Source: Flavobacterium luteolum
GTDB lineage: Bacteria; Bacteroidota; Bacteroidia; Flavobacteriales; Flavobacteriaceae
Assembly (NCBI RefSeq): GCF_027111275.1
Contig: NZ_CP114286.1
Span: 3,272,501 to 3,336,500, forward strand
Direction of reading: 5' to 3'
DNA length: 64,000 nt
Position numbers and translations under genes: made by a program. Under the pieces are notes generated by a model. That model worked only from the letters and a program-made list of their open reading frames with translations, did not search any database and was not told the origin of the DNA. This document shows positions 45,259 to 54,574 of the stretch, piece by piece; the stretch's first letter is position 1; each line of letters starts with the position of its first letter.

Positions 45259-46398
45259 ATGAAAAGTACAATCTTAAAATCAGGTTTATCGGCGTTAGCA
45301 TTACTGACCGTGCTGAATTCTTGCTCTAAAAAAGAAGAAGGATTTACAATCAATGGCACAATCGCTGGACTGGATAAAGGAATGGTTTATCTGGAAAATA
45401 CAGATGAAAAAGGAAATAAAAAAATTGCAGATTCAGCGCAAATACAAAAAGACGGAACCTTTACTCTAGCAGGAAAAGTTTCAGAACCGTTATTGCATAC
45501 TATTAAATTAAAAGGGGAAGAATACGGTGCTTATTTTCTTTTATCGAATGAAGAAATAAAAGTGGAAGCTCAAAAGGATTCTATTTTCAAAGCTAAAGTT
45601 ACGGGAGCAACTCAAAACGATATTTATAGATCGTTTTACGATAACGAGTTCAAAAAAATACAAAATATTGCTGGTCCAATTTACAAATTATCCGATTCGT
45701 TGACACAAGGCGGAAAAGTGAAATTAACTCCAGAACAGCAAACGGCAATGGATAAAAAATGGAAAGATCTTCAATCTTTTGCCGATGATTTAACGGATAA
45801 ATTTATCAGAAAAAATAAAGATAAAATAGCTGGTGCTTTGGTAATTAATGACCGAATTGTTTCGTACGGAACACCAGAACAGGTAAAAATGTATTACGGA
45901 GTTTTAACTCCAGAAATACAGAAATCGGTTTACGGAAAACAGCTCAAACAGGCGATTGATCTTAACGATAAAACTGCTGTGGGTGTTACAGCACCAGAGT
46001 TTTCTCAAACAGATGTAAACGGAAAAGTGGTAAAACTTTCAGACTATAAAGGTAAATATGTTTTAGTAGATTTCTGGGCAAGCTGGTGCGGTCCTTGCCG
46101 AAAAGAAAATCCAAATGTAGTTTTAGCTTACAAAACGTATCATGAAAAAGGATTTGACGTTTTGGGAGTTTCTCTAGACGACAAAAAGAAACTTTGGGAA
46201 AAAGCAATCGAAAAAGACGGTTTAACTTGGACGCATGTTTCAGACTTAAAAGGATGGCAGAATGAAGCGGCTGTTTTATACGGTGTAAAAATGGTTCCGA
46301 CTAACTACTTAATCGGTCCAGACGGAAAAATCGTGGCTAAGAACCTTAGAGAAGCTGAACTTCAATCTAAACTAAAAGAAATTTTTAGTAAATCGTAA
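45259..46398 (+). CDS. TlpA-like thioredoxin-family lipoprotein with DUF4369 domain (second copy)
   Basis: A 379-residue paralogue of the preceding protein with the same order: DUF4369-like domain (about 28-125), helical region, and TlpA thioredoxin (about 240-379) with WCGPC C277/C280. It has a lipobox ('LTVLNSC', C22) and so is membrane-anchored, unlike the first copy. Identity is clear in the thioredoxin part ('DFWASWCGPCRKE') but lower in the N-terminal half, so the duplication is old or the two were acquired separately. It ends 100 bp before the peptidase start. Confidence 0.9.
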   Translation: MKSTILKSGLSALALLTVLNSCSKKEEGFTINGTIAGLDKGMVYLENTDEKGNKKIADSAQIQKDGTFTLAGKVSEPLLHTIKLKGEEYGAYFLLSNEEIKVEAQKDSIFKAKVTGATQNDIYRSFYDNEFKKIQNIAGPIYKLSDSLTQGGKVKLTPEQQTAMDKKWKDLQSFADDLTDKFIRKNKDKIAGALVINDRIVSYGTPEQVKMYYGVLTPEIQKSVYGKQLKQAIDLNDKTAVGVTAPEFSQTDVNGKVVKLSDYKGKYVLVDFWASWCGPCRKENPNVVLAYKTYHEKGFDVLGVSLDDKKKLWEKAIEKDGLTWTHVSDLKGWQNEAAVLYGVKMVPTNYLIGPDGKIVAKNLREAELQSKLKEIFSKS

Positions 46399-46404
46399 AT
46401 ATTC

Positions 46405-46475
46405 AGTGTTCAGTATTTAGTGTTCAGTTGTAGTTTAGTATTGCACTGAACACCAAATGCTGGACACTGAACACT
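46405..46475. repeat. intergenic inverted repeat (agtgttcagt family)
   Basis: AGTGTTCAGT occurs twice on the left, and ACTGAACAC and ACACTGAACACT on the right, forming a hairpin between the second TlpA and the peptidase gene. The same word recurs at 49304-49415. Confidence 0.65.
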
Positions 46476-46498
46476 CCAATAAAATCTCTCAACAAAAA

Positions 46499-49288
46499 AT
46501 GAAAAAATACATCTTTCTGGGCTATTGCTCACTAGCTTTCTGCGCGCTTGTTTCAGCGCAAAGTAAATTGGTTAACTTCAAGAAAATAAAAGAATTAGGC
46601 GGGATAGAAGAATATTTATACCAGCCAAACGGAATGAATATTTTGCTTTTGCAAGACAATGCTTCACCAGTTGCAACTGTACAAATTGTATATCGAGTAG
46701 GTTCTAAACATGAAGTTTTAGGAAACACGGGATCAACGCATCTTTTAGAACATTTAATGTTTAAAGGAACTTCAACTTTCAACAAGAAAAACGGAAACTC
46801 GATTACAGATGTTCTGCAGAATACAGGAGCACAATTGAATGCAACAACTTGGTACGATCGCACCAATTATTTTGAAACATTGCCAAGTGATAAAATCGAA
46901 TTGGCAATCCAGATTGAAGCCGATAGAATGCGTAATTCTTTATTATTAAAAGAAGATAAAGAAGCAGAAATGACTGTGGTTCGTAACGAATTTGAGCGTG
47001 GCGAAAATAACCCGAACAGTTTATTGGACAAAGAAATTTGGGCTTCGGCATATATTGCGCATCCATATCACCATTCTACAATTGGCTGGAAATCGGATAT
47101 AGAAAATGCGCCGATCGAAGTTTTACGTAATTTCTATAATACCTATTATTGGCCAGATAATGCCACTTTGACCGTTATTGGAGATTTTAAAAAAGACAAT
47201 GTTTTTGAATTAGTAGAAAAGTATTTTGGGAAAATTACAAAAGCGCCAAATGCAATGCCACAGCCTTATACACAAGAACCACAGCAATATGGTGCGCGCA
47301 AAATTACAGTGAAAAAACCTGGAGAATTAGGAGTTGTAAGCAAAGCCTATAAAATTCCGGGAGCTTTGCACGAAGACCTTCCTGCGTTGAATATTTTGGC
47401 TCAGATTATTGGTGTTGGACCAACAGCTATTTTAAATAAAACTTTTGTGGATACTCGTTTAGGAATTTACTCGTACGCAGAAGCAACAAATTTTAAAGAA
47501 GTTGGACTTTTTACAATTGGCGTTGGCTTTCCTACGAATTCGAAACATGAAGATATTGACGCTAAAATCAGCGAAGTTGTGGCTAAAATTCAAAAAGAAG
47601 GCGTAACTCAAGATGAGGTGAATCGAGTTGTAGCAAAAATTAGTGCGCAGACTATTTTGGCTCGCGACGGTTCTGGCGTAATTGCATCTGAATTAAATGA
47701 GGCAATCGCTTCTGGAGATTGGACGGACTACATTACAGGTGTTGACCGATTGAAAAAAGTGACTCCAGCAGATGTTTTGCGAGTGGCTCAAAAATATCTG
47801 GTTGAAGACCAGAGTACAACAGGATATTTTATTCCGAAACAAGCTGGTGCTCAAAATCAGGACACGGCAAAAGCGGTTAATTATATGCCAGAAAATGGGC
47901 CATTTTATTATAGACATTCAGACGATAGACATATTCATGAAGAAAAATCATCTGCTCCATCTTTAGTTACGAATACGTCAGAAGAGCTGATTTCTTTCGA
48001 AAATGCCACTGAAAAATCGGCTTCTGCTTTCAAGAGAGAAAAAGTATCAGGAATTGATGTTGTTTCGGTAAAAACTTCAGCAAAAGATTTTGTAACTATT
48101 GCTGCCAGTATTTCGTTAGGAAATTATGCCGGTGAAACTAAAAATGATATGATTCCAGCGCTTACGGCTTCAATGCTGTCAAAAGGGACAACGTTAAATG
48201 ATAAATTTAAATTCTCAGAAAAACTGCAGAAACTGGGTGTTTCATTAAATGTAAATGCTTCAGCTTTTAAAATTAATATCGGATTCAAATGTTTGAAAAA
48301 AGATTTAGATCAGGTCATTGCTTTATTGGCAGAAGAATTGAGAAATCCGTTGTTTGATGCCAAAGAATTTGAAAATTTAAAACAGCAATTTATTGGAAAT
48401 ACACAGCAGGATTTAAACGATCCAGGAGAAAGAGGAAGCATTGCATTATCTCAGGCGATTTATCCAAAAGTAAATCCAAATTACAGTTTAAGCGTTGAGG
48501 ATAATATCGCAAACATTAAAAATGCAACTTTGGATGAAGTGAAAGCTTTCCACAAAAAATATTTCGGAACAGCTTCAATGAGACTTGTAATTGTGGGAGA
48601 TACCGATGGAGCAAATTTAAATGCTTCATTAAAAAAATCATTTAAAAATTGGAATGGAGGAGTTACTGAAAAACTAAAATTTGAAGAAGCTACAAAAGCA
48701 GCCTCAAAAACAGAAGTGGTTACAATTCCAGAAAAACCAAGTGCCGAATTATTCATCGGACAGTTTACAGGTTTAAAAAGAGCCGATGCCGATTATATTC
48801 CGTTTTACATTGGAAATTACACTTTAGGAGCAGGTTTTGCAGGACGTTTAATGCAGACTGTTCGTGATAATGACGGTTTAACATACAACATTTCTTCTGG
48901 TTTAGGTGGAAATATCGAAACGGGCGGTTACTGGTTTGTAAACGCTTCTTTCAACCCGAATTTATTTCAAAAAGGACTTGACGCGACAATGGTTCAGGTA
49001 AATAAATGGGTAAAAAACGGTATCACAGCCGAAGAATTAGCAAACAAGAAAACTAATCTTATTGGAAGTTTTAAAGTTGGAATGTCAACCACAAGCGGTA
49101 TGGCCAGAACGATTTTGGGTTTTATCGAAAGAGGTTTGGAGCCAACATACATTGACCAGTACCCAAAAGATATCGAAAAAGCAACTTTACAGCAGGTAAA
49201 CGATGCGATTAAGAAATACATTCAATTGGATAAAATGATTGTCATTAAATCGGGTTCTCTAGATAAAGATGGAAATCCTTTGAAGTAG
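46499..49288 (+). CDS. M16-family zinc metallopeptidase (pitrilysin/insulinase type)
   Basis: A 929-residue protein from ATG 46499, which gives a signal peptide (MKKYIFLGYCSLAFCALVSA). The in-frame ATG at 46457 lies in the preceding repeat. The inverted zinc motif HxxEH is at residues 81-85 ('HLLEH') with a third ligand likely at E164 ('VVRNEFE'). It holds two M16 halves in one chain, the second inactive-type with 'GRLMQTVRDNDGLTYNI'. Such enzymes degrade peptides and small unfolded proteins inside a closed chamber. Next to SusCD and thioredoxins it probably digests imported peptides in the periplasm. Confidence 0.92.
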   Translation: MKKYIFLGYCSLAFCALVSAQSKLVNFKKIKELGGIEEYLYQPNGMNILLLQDNASPVATVQIVYRVGSKHEVLGNTGSTHLLEHLMFKGTSTFNKKNGNSITDVLQNTGAQLNATTWYDRTNYFETLPSDKIELAIQIEADRMRNSLLLKEDKEAEMTVVRNEFERGENNPNSLLDKEIWASAYIAHPYHHSTIGWKSDIENAPIEVLRNFYNTYYWPDNATLTVIGDFKKDNVFELVEKYFGKITKAPNAMPQPYTQEPQQYGARKITVKKPGELGVVSKAYKIPGALHEDLPALNILAQIIGVGPTAILNKTFVDTRLGIYSYAEATNFKEVGLFTIGVGFPTNSKHEDIDAKISEVVAKIQKEGVTQDEVNRVVAKISAQTILARDGSGVIASELNEAIASGDWTDYITGVDRLKKVTPADVLRVAQKYLVEDQSTTGYFIPKQAGAQNQDTAKAVNYMPENGPFYYRHSDDRHIHEEKSSAPSLVTNTSEELISFENATEKSASAFKREKVSGIDVVSVKTSAKDFVTIAASISLGNYAGETKNDMIPALTASMLSKGTTLNDKFKFSEKLQKLGVSLNVNASAFKINIGFKCLKKDLDQVIALLAEELRNPLFDAKEFENLKQQFIGNTQQDLNDPGERGSIALSQAIYPKVNPNYSLSVEDNIANIKNATLDEVKAFHKKYFGTASMRLVIVGDTDGANLNASLKKSFKNWNGGVTEKLKFEEATKAASKTEVVTIPEKPSAELFIGQFTGLKRADADYIPFYIGNYTLGAGFAGRLMQTVRDNDGLTYNISSGLGGNIETGGYWFVNASFNPNLFQKGLDATMVQVNKWVKNGITAEELANKKTNLIGSFKVGMSTTSGMARTILGFIERGLEPTYIDQYPKDIEKATLQQVNDAIKKYIQLDKMIVIKSGSLDKDGNPLK

Positions 49289-49303
49289 TATTTAGTAGTA
49301 ATC

Positions 49304-49415
49304 AGTGGTCAGTTTTTTAGTGTTCAGTCTCAGCTAGGAAAAACAACTTTGTAAAAGTTTTAAACTTTGACAAAGTTTCAGACTGCGACTGAATACTAAA
49401 AAAAAACTGACCACT
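49304..49415. repeat. agtgttcagt-type palindrome enclosing a family C palindrome
   Basis: The outer arms AGTGGTCAGTTTTTTAGT (49304) and ACTAAAAAAAAACTGACCAC (to 49415) enclose the AACTTTGT...ACAAAGTT palindrome at 49345-49377. Two repeat families are nested. This is most of the 272-bp gap between the peptidase and DsbD genes. Confidence 0.7.
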
Positions 49416-49507
49416 GACCACTAAAAACTAATACCAATAATTTTAATAGTCGTCTTTCATTATTTCATTTTAGAATCTGAATTAGTAAGCCATTTTCTGT
49501 GAAAGAC

Positions 49508-49540
49508 AAAAAGAGCTGTTTTGCCGACAGCTCTTTTTTT
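49508..49540 (+). terminator. strong terminator upstream of dsbD
   Basis: AAAAAGAGCTGT and ACAGCTCTTTTT form a perfect 12-bp stem with a 7-nt loop and a T run. It ends the SusCD-TlpA-M16 unit, so dsbD is either separately transcribed or reached by read-through. Confidence 0.85.
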
Positions 49541-49560
49541 AAACATCAAACCAAAAAACA

Positions 49561-51573
49561 ATGAAAAAAATCATAATAATAGTACTGCTGTTTTTTTCTG
49601 CAAGTATGTTTGCCCAAATGTACAATCCGGTAAAATGGTCGACGGCTGTAGAAAAAATTTCAGATAAAGAATATATTTTAAAAGCTAAGGCCACAATACA
49701 ATCTGGCTGGCATTTATACGGACAATATATCGAAGAGGGCGGGCCTTCGAGAACAGCTTTTACTTTCAAAAAACCGAATAAAAATTTCGAATTAATCGGA
49801 AAAACAACCGAAGAAAAAGGACATGAAGTAGTCGATAAAATCTTTGATATGAAAATTAAATATTTTGAAGATAAAGCGCTTTTCACACAAAAGATCAAAT
49901 TTACTTCAGATAACATTTCAAATATTGAGGGCGAAGTCGAATTTATGGTTTGCGATGATAGCAATTGTTTGCCGCCAACATCGGAAGAGTTAGCATTTAA
50001 AATTCCGACTGAAAAGAAACTTGTTACTGCTGAAGAAACTGCAATCGTAAAAGAAGATTCTACTACAGCTAAAACAGGAGAAAAATCAGTTGTTCAGACA
50101 GAAGAAAAAGCAATAAAACCAGTTGTTTCTTCACCAAAAACACCAGAATCTAGAGGATTGCTAACAATTTTTATTTTAGCGTTTTTATCGGGTTTTGCAG
50201 CTTTGCTGACACCTTGCGTTTTTCCAATGATTCCGATGACAGTAAGTTATTTTACCAAACAAAGTAAAACCAAAGCTGCAGGAATAAGAAATGCGATGAT
50301 TTACGGAATTTCAATCGTAATTATTTATGTTTTATTGGGGTCAATTGTAACCGCAGTTTTTGGTGCAGATTCATTAAATGCGCTTTCAACCAATGTTTGG
50401 TTCAACTTGATTTTCTTTATTTTATTGGTTGTTTTTGCCTGTTCTTTTTTGGGCGCTTTCGAAATTATGCTGCCAAATGCATTAGCCAATAAAGTAGATT
50501 CACAGGCCGATAAAGGAGGATTGATAGGGATTTTCTTTATGGCATTAGCTTTAGCGATTGTATCATTTTCGTGTACAGGACCAATCGTAGGGACTTTATT
50601 GGTTGAAGCTGCGTCTAAGGGCGGAATTGCACCAATTGTTGGAATGTTAGGTTTTTCAATTGCCATTGCTTTGCCATTTTCATTGTTTGCAGCTTTCCCA
50701 GGCTGGCTAAACGCTCTGCCAAAATCGGGCGGATGGCTGAATACGGTAAAAGTAGTTTTAGGATTTTTGGAATTGGCTCTGGCTTTCAAATTTTTATCAA
50801 ATGCCGACTTAGTTTTGCAGTTGCATTGGCTAGAAAGAGAAGTATTTCTTGCCATCTGGATTGCTGTTTTTGGAATGTTGGCTTATTATTTATTCGGAAA
50901 AATTACGTTGCCACACGATTCTCCGCTAAATCATATTTCTGTTGGAAGATTAGGTTTCGGATTGCTAGTTTTAAGTTTTACGATTTATCTGATTCCAGGA
51001 CTTTGGGGAGCGCCTCTTAAATTAATCAGCGGATTTCCTCCGCCTATGCAGTACAGCGAATCTCCAAACGGACTAGGGGTTTCGGGAAATTCGGAGTTGA
51101 AAATTACAGGTTCGTTACCAGAAGGAGCAGAGCATGGGCCACAAAACATTATTACTTTTCATGATTATGATAAAGGAATTGAATACGCCAAAAAAATCGG
51201 GAAACCAGTTTTGTTAGATTTTACTGGCTATGCCTGTGTAAACTGCCGAAAAATGGAAGAATTGGTTTGGTCAGACCCAAAAGTTTTGGGAGTTTTAAAT
51301 AATGATGTTGTTTTGATTTCGCTCTATGTTGATGATAAAAAGGAACTTCCTGAAAGCGACCAATATGTTTCTGAAACTACTGGGAAAAAAATTAAAACAA
51401 TTGGCAACAAATGGAGCGATTTACAGATTAAAACCTACAAAGCAAATGCACAGCCATTTTATGTTATTGTGGATCATAATAGTGCAAACTTGATAGAACC
51501 ATCTGCATATAATCCGAGTATTGAGGAGTATTATAATTGGTTGCAGAGTGGGATTAGGAATTTTAAGAAGTAG
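49561..51573 (+). CDS. dsbD: thiol:disulfide interchange protein DsbD
   Basis: A 670-residue membrane protein moving electrons from cytoplasmic thioredoxin to the periplasm. After a signal peptide, residues 20-150 are the periplasmic alpha domain with C131 and C136 ('CDDSNCLPP'). Residues 195-490 are about eight membrane segments with the key cysteines C219 ('TPCVFPMIP') and C338 ('SFSCTGPIVG'). Residues 535-670 are the C-terminal thioredoxin with C559 and C562 ('ACVNCRKME'). Its position after two TlpA genes suggests it recharges them. It is a complete three-domain DsbD, not the shorter CcdA form. Confidence 0.93.
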   Translation: MKKIIIIVLLFFSASMFAQMYNPVKWSTAVEKISDKEYILKAKATIQSGWHLYGQYIEEGGPSRTAFTFKKPNKNFELIGKTTEEKGHEVVDKIFDMKIKYFEDKALFTQKIKFTSDNISNIEGEVEFMVCDDSNCLPPTSEELAFKIPTEKKLVTAEETAIVKEDSTTAKTGEKSVVQTEEKAIKPVVSSPKTPESRGLLTIFILAFLSGFAALLTPCVFPMIPMTVSYFTKQSKTKAAGIRNAMIYGISIVIIYVLLGSIVTAVFGADSLNALSTNVWFNLIFFILLVVFACSFLGAFEIMLPNALANKVDSQADKGGLIGIFFMALALAIVSFSCTGPIVGTLLVEAASKGGIAPIVGMLGFSIAIALPFSLFAAFPGWLNALPKSGGWLNTVKVVLGFLELALAFKFLSNADLVLQLHWLEREVFLAIWIAVFGMLAYYLFGKITLPHDSPLNHISVGRLGFGLLVLSFTIYLIPGLWGAPLKLISGFPPPMQYSESPNGLGVSGNSELKITGSLPEGAEHGPQNIITFHDYDKGIEYAKKIGKPVLLDFTGYACVNCRKMEELVWSDPKVLGVLNNDVVLISLYVDDKKELPESDQYVSETTGKKIKTIGNKWSDLQIKTYKANAQPFYVIVDHNSANLIEPSAYNPSIEEYYNWLQSGIRNFKK

Positions 51574-51596
51574 ATATTTTAGAAATGTTATTTAGA

Positions 51597-51637
51597 AAAC
51601 CTCCAAAGTCAATTTCACTTTGGAGGTTTGTTTTTTT
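51597..51637. terminator. bidirectional terminator between dsbD and the MarR-GNAT gene
   Basis: AAACCTCCAAAGT and ACTTTGGAGGTTT form a perfect 13-bp stem with a 7-nt loop and a T run on the plus strand. The two flanking genes converge here. Confidence 0.85.
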
Positions 51638-52553
51638 ATAGTTTAAGATCATAACGCTCATCACGAAATGTTTTTCCCCATTGGTTTACTTCTGTTGATT
51701 GAGTAAGCTTAAATCCTGCGATTTTATACATTTCAAGCGCTTTATCTTGCATACTCGTTGTTAGCAGAAATACATTTTTGAATTTTTTCTCTTTGCAGAA
51801 ATCTACGGCATTGTTCAATAATTTTTTACCAATTCCAAGCCCTCTAAAAGAAGGATCAAGAAGAAACCATCTTAGTTGCGCTTCATTTTCCGGCTGATGC
51901 TGAATGGCAATACAGCCAACAATTTTATTATTGTATTCTGCCATCCAAATGCGGTCATTTTCAGGGGAATAATTTTCTAAGAAATGGTAAAAAGTCTTGA
52001 TCACATACTTTTCAAATTCATTAGAAAAATTCGATTCATTGCCATAAATAAATCCGTGGAGATAAATGATATAGCCAATGTCGCCTGGATTAATTTCATG
52101 ACGATAGGAAATATGTTCTTGAGCTATTTTATTTTCTGTTAACAGACTTCTTATGGTGGTCATCGACTCGACTAAAATTTCTTTTTCAAAAGAATTTAGA
52201 TTTTCAATTTTACCTTCAATCTTGTTTTCAGATTTGGTATTCAAAACCGCCAGTAAGTCTTTTCCTGTATCCGAAAGTTTAATGTTGAAGGCACGTTTGT
52301 CTCCTGTAGAAGCAACTTTTACAATTAAATTTTCTTTTAAAAAACGTTTTAAAATTCGGCTTAAATATCCTTTATCAAGATGTAAAATTTCGGTGATTTT
52401 CTGTGCCGTTATGTTTTTGCTTTCGCTGATTTCATAGAGAATTCGTATCTCTGTTAAAGAATATTCACTGTCTAAATAATGCTGACTTAATATATCTAAA
52501 TGTGCCGTATAGAATCGGTTAAAACTTCTGATTTTTGAAGTTGTGGCATTCAT
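51636..52553 (-). CDS. MarR-type regulator fused to GNAT acetyltransferase
   Basis: A 305-residue fusion from ATG 52553 ('MNATTSKIRSFNRFYTAHLD'). A longer frame opening with TTG at 52610 is unlikely because that TTG is the -33 box of the promoter. Residues 1-135 are a MarR winged helix ('YSLTEIRILYEI', 'DKGYLSRILKRFLKENLIVK'). Residues 150-305 are a GNAT fold with the acetyl-CoA motif 'LDPSFRGLGIGKKLL' and the late 'YKIAGFKLTQ'. MarR-GNAT fusions are known as regulators that may also acetylate. The substrate is unknown. A perfect inverted repeat over its promoter suggests autoregulation. Confidence 0.88.
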   Translation of the reverse strand: MNATTSKIRSFNRFYTAHLDILSQHYLDSEYSLTEIRILYEISESKNITAQKITEILHLDKGYLSRILKRFLKENLIVKVASTGDKRAFNIKLSDTGKDLLAVLNTKSENKIEGKIENLNSFEKEILVESMTTIRSLLTENKIAQEHISYRHEINPGDIGYIIYLHGFIYGNESNFSNEFEKYVIKTFYHFLENYSPENDRIWMAEYNNKIVGCIAIQHQPENEAQLRWFLLDPSFRGLGIGKKLLNNAVDFCKEKKFKNVFLLTTSMQDKALEMYKIAGFKLTQSTEVNQWGKTFRDERYDLKL

Positions 52554-52586
52554 AAATTGAGATAATGTATTGTTGAAGTGCAAATA

Positions 52587-52621
52587 TATAAAATTAGTTG
52601 CTTTTGTCAACTAATTTTATA
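52587..52621 (-). promoter_or_regulatory. MarR-GNAT promoter with 14-bp inverted-repeat operator
   Basis: TATAAAATTAGTTG (52587-52600) and CAACTAATTTTATA (52608-52621) are perfect arms 7 bp apart. On the minus strand TTG at 52610-52608, a 19-bp spacer and TATATTTG at 52588-52581 match the Bacteroidota promoter exactly. A protein bound to the repeat would block both boxes. Confidence 0.8.
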
Positions 52622-52656
52622 TGGTTTTTAGAAATGAGTTAGAAAAATTTTAAATT

Positions 52657-54267
52657 TTAATTTCTTTCTCCTTTCAATAAATTGATGCTTACTGTTGCAG
52701 TATCAGCATCCGGAAAGCGTTTAAAAATTGATTTATCTGCAAATAATCCTGCTTCTGCTGCGATTGCATTAAATACATCAATTTCAACAATATATTGATC
52801 AGAAAAGCCGTGTGTGGCATCATAAGCTGTTGCTGGAGTTCGTCCTAAATTACTGGCCGTAAGTTTTGGATTTATGGTATGAAGTTCAATCAAAAGAAGA
52901 CCAAATTTGCGTACGTAAGGTGACCATTTTTGCAAATGTTCTAAAAGATTATCTTCAACCAGATTGTTGCTGATTCTTTTTCCTCTGAAAGCAAATGCCC
53001 CCGTTGAGGTGCTGACTCTTTTTTCGTTAATGTGTTTCGGATCTTGCCAGATTCTATTATGATCTAAAAAGGTTCTAACATTTAGCAAATCTTTGAGATC
53101 AATATTATAATTTTCTTTTAAATCCTCTGCAAGCAAATCAGGACGCCCAATATCTCCCCAAATTACTTTTGCCCAAATATCAGCATTTATCAGATTGGCT
53201 CGAGTTACTTTCAATGCGGTTTGATTGTAATCTACTCCAACCAAAAATAACGGATATTCATCAAGCATTTTTCCCCTTAAAGTCTGTCTGTCGATAACTT
53301 CAAAAATATGTTGTAGAAAAGCGCCATTTCCACATCCCATATCTAGAATACCTTTAGGCTGTTCTTTAATAGGAAGATTGAAAAGTTTGATCAGAATTTC
53401 GTCGACTACTTTAAAATAAGTGTCGTGAGCGCCACCGCTTCCCCAAACGTTCATTTCGCGATCTACATGAAGTTCATTTTCTCCTTCGGAGGTTCTTAAA
53501 ATATCTGGATTTCCAAAAATCAATTCTTCTATTTTGGCAAAAGTTGGAAGATAAGAAACGGTAACACCATAAGCACTGGCTCTTTTGGCAAAAAACAAAC
53601 CAGCTTCAGTAAATTGATAATTGCCATTTTTTTCCAAAAACCAGTTCAAATGCACAAAAAAGTCTAATATCTTTTTAAAATTTTCTGGAGATTTATGAAA
53701 CTCTTCGGGTCTGAAAGAAGTTTCCATAAAATATTTATGAAACATTCCGTTCATTGCCAAACGCACAATGGTCGGCCCAATAAGATAGCCTTCAATATGT
53801 TTTAAAATCTGTTCTTGAATACTGTTTTTCAGTAGATCGTCTGAAGGTTCAATTCCGTAGCGCTTTTTATACTTTTCAAAAATAATATTGAGCTTTTCAA
53901 ACGGCGTATCTTCAAACAAACGAGGATGAAACTGAATCGACAACTGAAGCAAATTCACAACATCTTCATAAAGATAAAATAGTGAAAAAGCTGTTTCTGT
54001 TTTTTCATTCACAGAAATGGTGATTTCCTGTGTTTTGTTATCGACTTCATAATCAAGAAAGCCTTGAGAAGCTAAAACTCGCAAACCCACATTCAGATAA
54101 CCTTCGTTAGCGTTAAAAGCAGCAGTAAGCTCAGATAATGTGAGCTGTTCTTTGTTTAGTATAAATTCTAAAACAGATTTGTTTTTGAATGCCACCGCTA
54201 CAGGAGCTGTAACTAATCCGTCGAGATGCCTAAAAATAGAACTTAAAAGTTGTGATTTATCGGTCAT
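52657..54267 (-). CDS. class I SAM-dependent methyltransferase, unassigned substrate
   Basis: A 536-residue protein. Residues 10-105 look like a winged-helix dimerisation region ('QLTLSELTAAFNANEGYLNV', 'LASQGFLDY'). A second such segment lies around 195-250 ('DFFVHLNWFLEKNGNYQFTE'). The Rossmann methyltransferase core begins about residue 308 with the SAM motif 'ILDMGCGNGAFLQHI'. It includes 'LFLVGVDYNQTALKVTRANL' and ends near 'TATVSINLLKG'. The layout resembles O- and C-methyltransferases linked to natural-product assembly. No biosynthetic genes flank it, so its role stays open. The MarR-GNAT gene lies downstream on the same strand but has its own promoter. Confidence 0.8.
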   Translation of the reverse strand: MTDKSQLLSSIFRHLDGLVTAPVAVAFKNKSVLEFILNKEQLTLSELTAAFNANEGYLNVGLRVLASQGFLDYEVDNKTQEITISVNEKTETAFSLFYLYEDVVNLLQLSIQFHPRLFEDTPFEKLNIIFEKYKKRYGIEPSDDLLKNSIQEQILKHIEGYLIGPTIVRLAMNGMFHKYFMETSFRPEEFHKSPENFKKILDFFVHLNWFLEKNGNYQFTEAGLFFAKRASAYGVTVSYLPTFAKIEELIFGNPDILRTSEGENELHVDREMNVWGSGGAHDTYFKVVDEILIKLFNLPIKEQPKGILDMGCGNGAFLQHIFEVIDRQTLRGKMLDEYPLFLVGVDYNQTALKVTRANLINADIWAKVIWGDIGRPDLLAEDLKENYNIDLKDLLNVRTFLDHNRIWQDPKHINEKRVSTSTGAFAFRGKRISNNLVEDNLLEHLQKWSPYVRKFGLLLIELHTINPKLTASNLGRTPATAYDATHGFSDQYIVEIDVFNAIAAEAGLFADKSIFKRFPDADTATVSINLLKGERN

Positions 54268-54574
54268 AATACAAAGAATGAAGGTTAGATTAAAAATAGT
54301 GAATTTTTTCTTAGTTAGGGTGTCTCATTTTTTGTTGATTTTATTCTTTTTCTATTGAATATCTTTCAATCAATTTCAACTTTTTTGAACTTTGATTTCA
54401 AATAAACGAGATTAAAAATCAATAAAAACTCTACCGAAATTCGTTCAAATCTGTATAAAAAAATAAAAATTTATATTAAAAGTCAAAATGACAATAACCG
54501 AGTAAAATCCAATATTTACTGCATTTTTCATTTAATTTTAGCTCTAAAAAAGAGATTTATTGAAAAAAAATTTT
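54268..54574. other. AT-rich divergent promoter region, no gene seen
   Basis: The gap between the methyltransferase and LacI genes (383 bp in all) holds no convincing open frame or RNA gene. It must contain the methyltransferase promoter; I do not see a good match to the consensus. Confidence 0.5.

Noticed and set aside
46457..46498. Earlier start codon for the M16 peptidase
   Set aside because: The extra 14 residues come from repeat sequence and precede a normal signal peptide; ATG 46499 is preferred.
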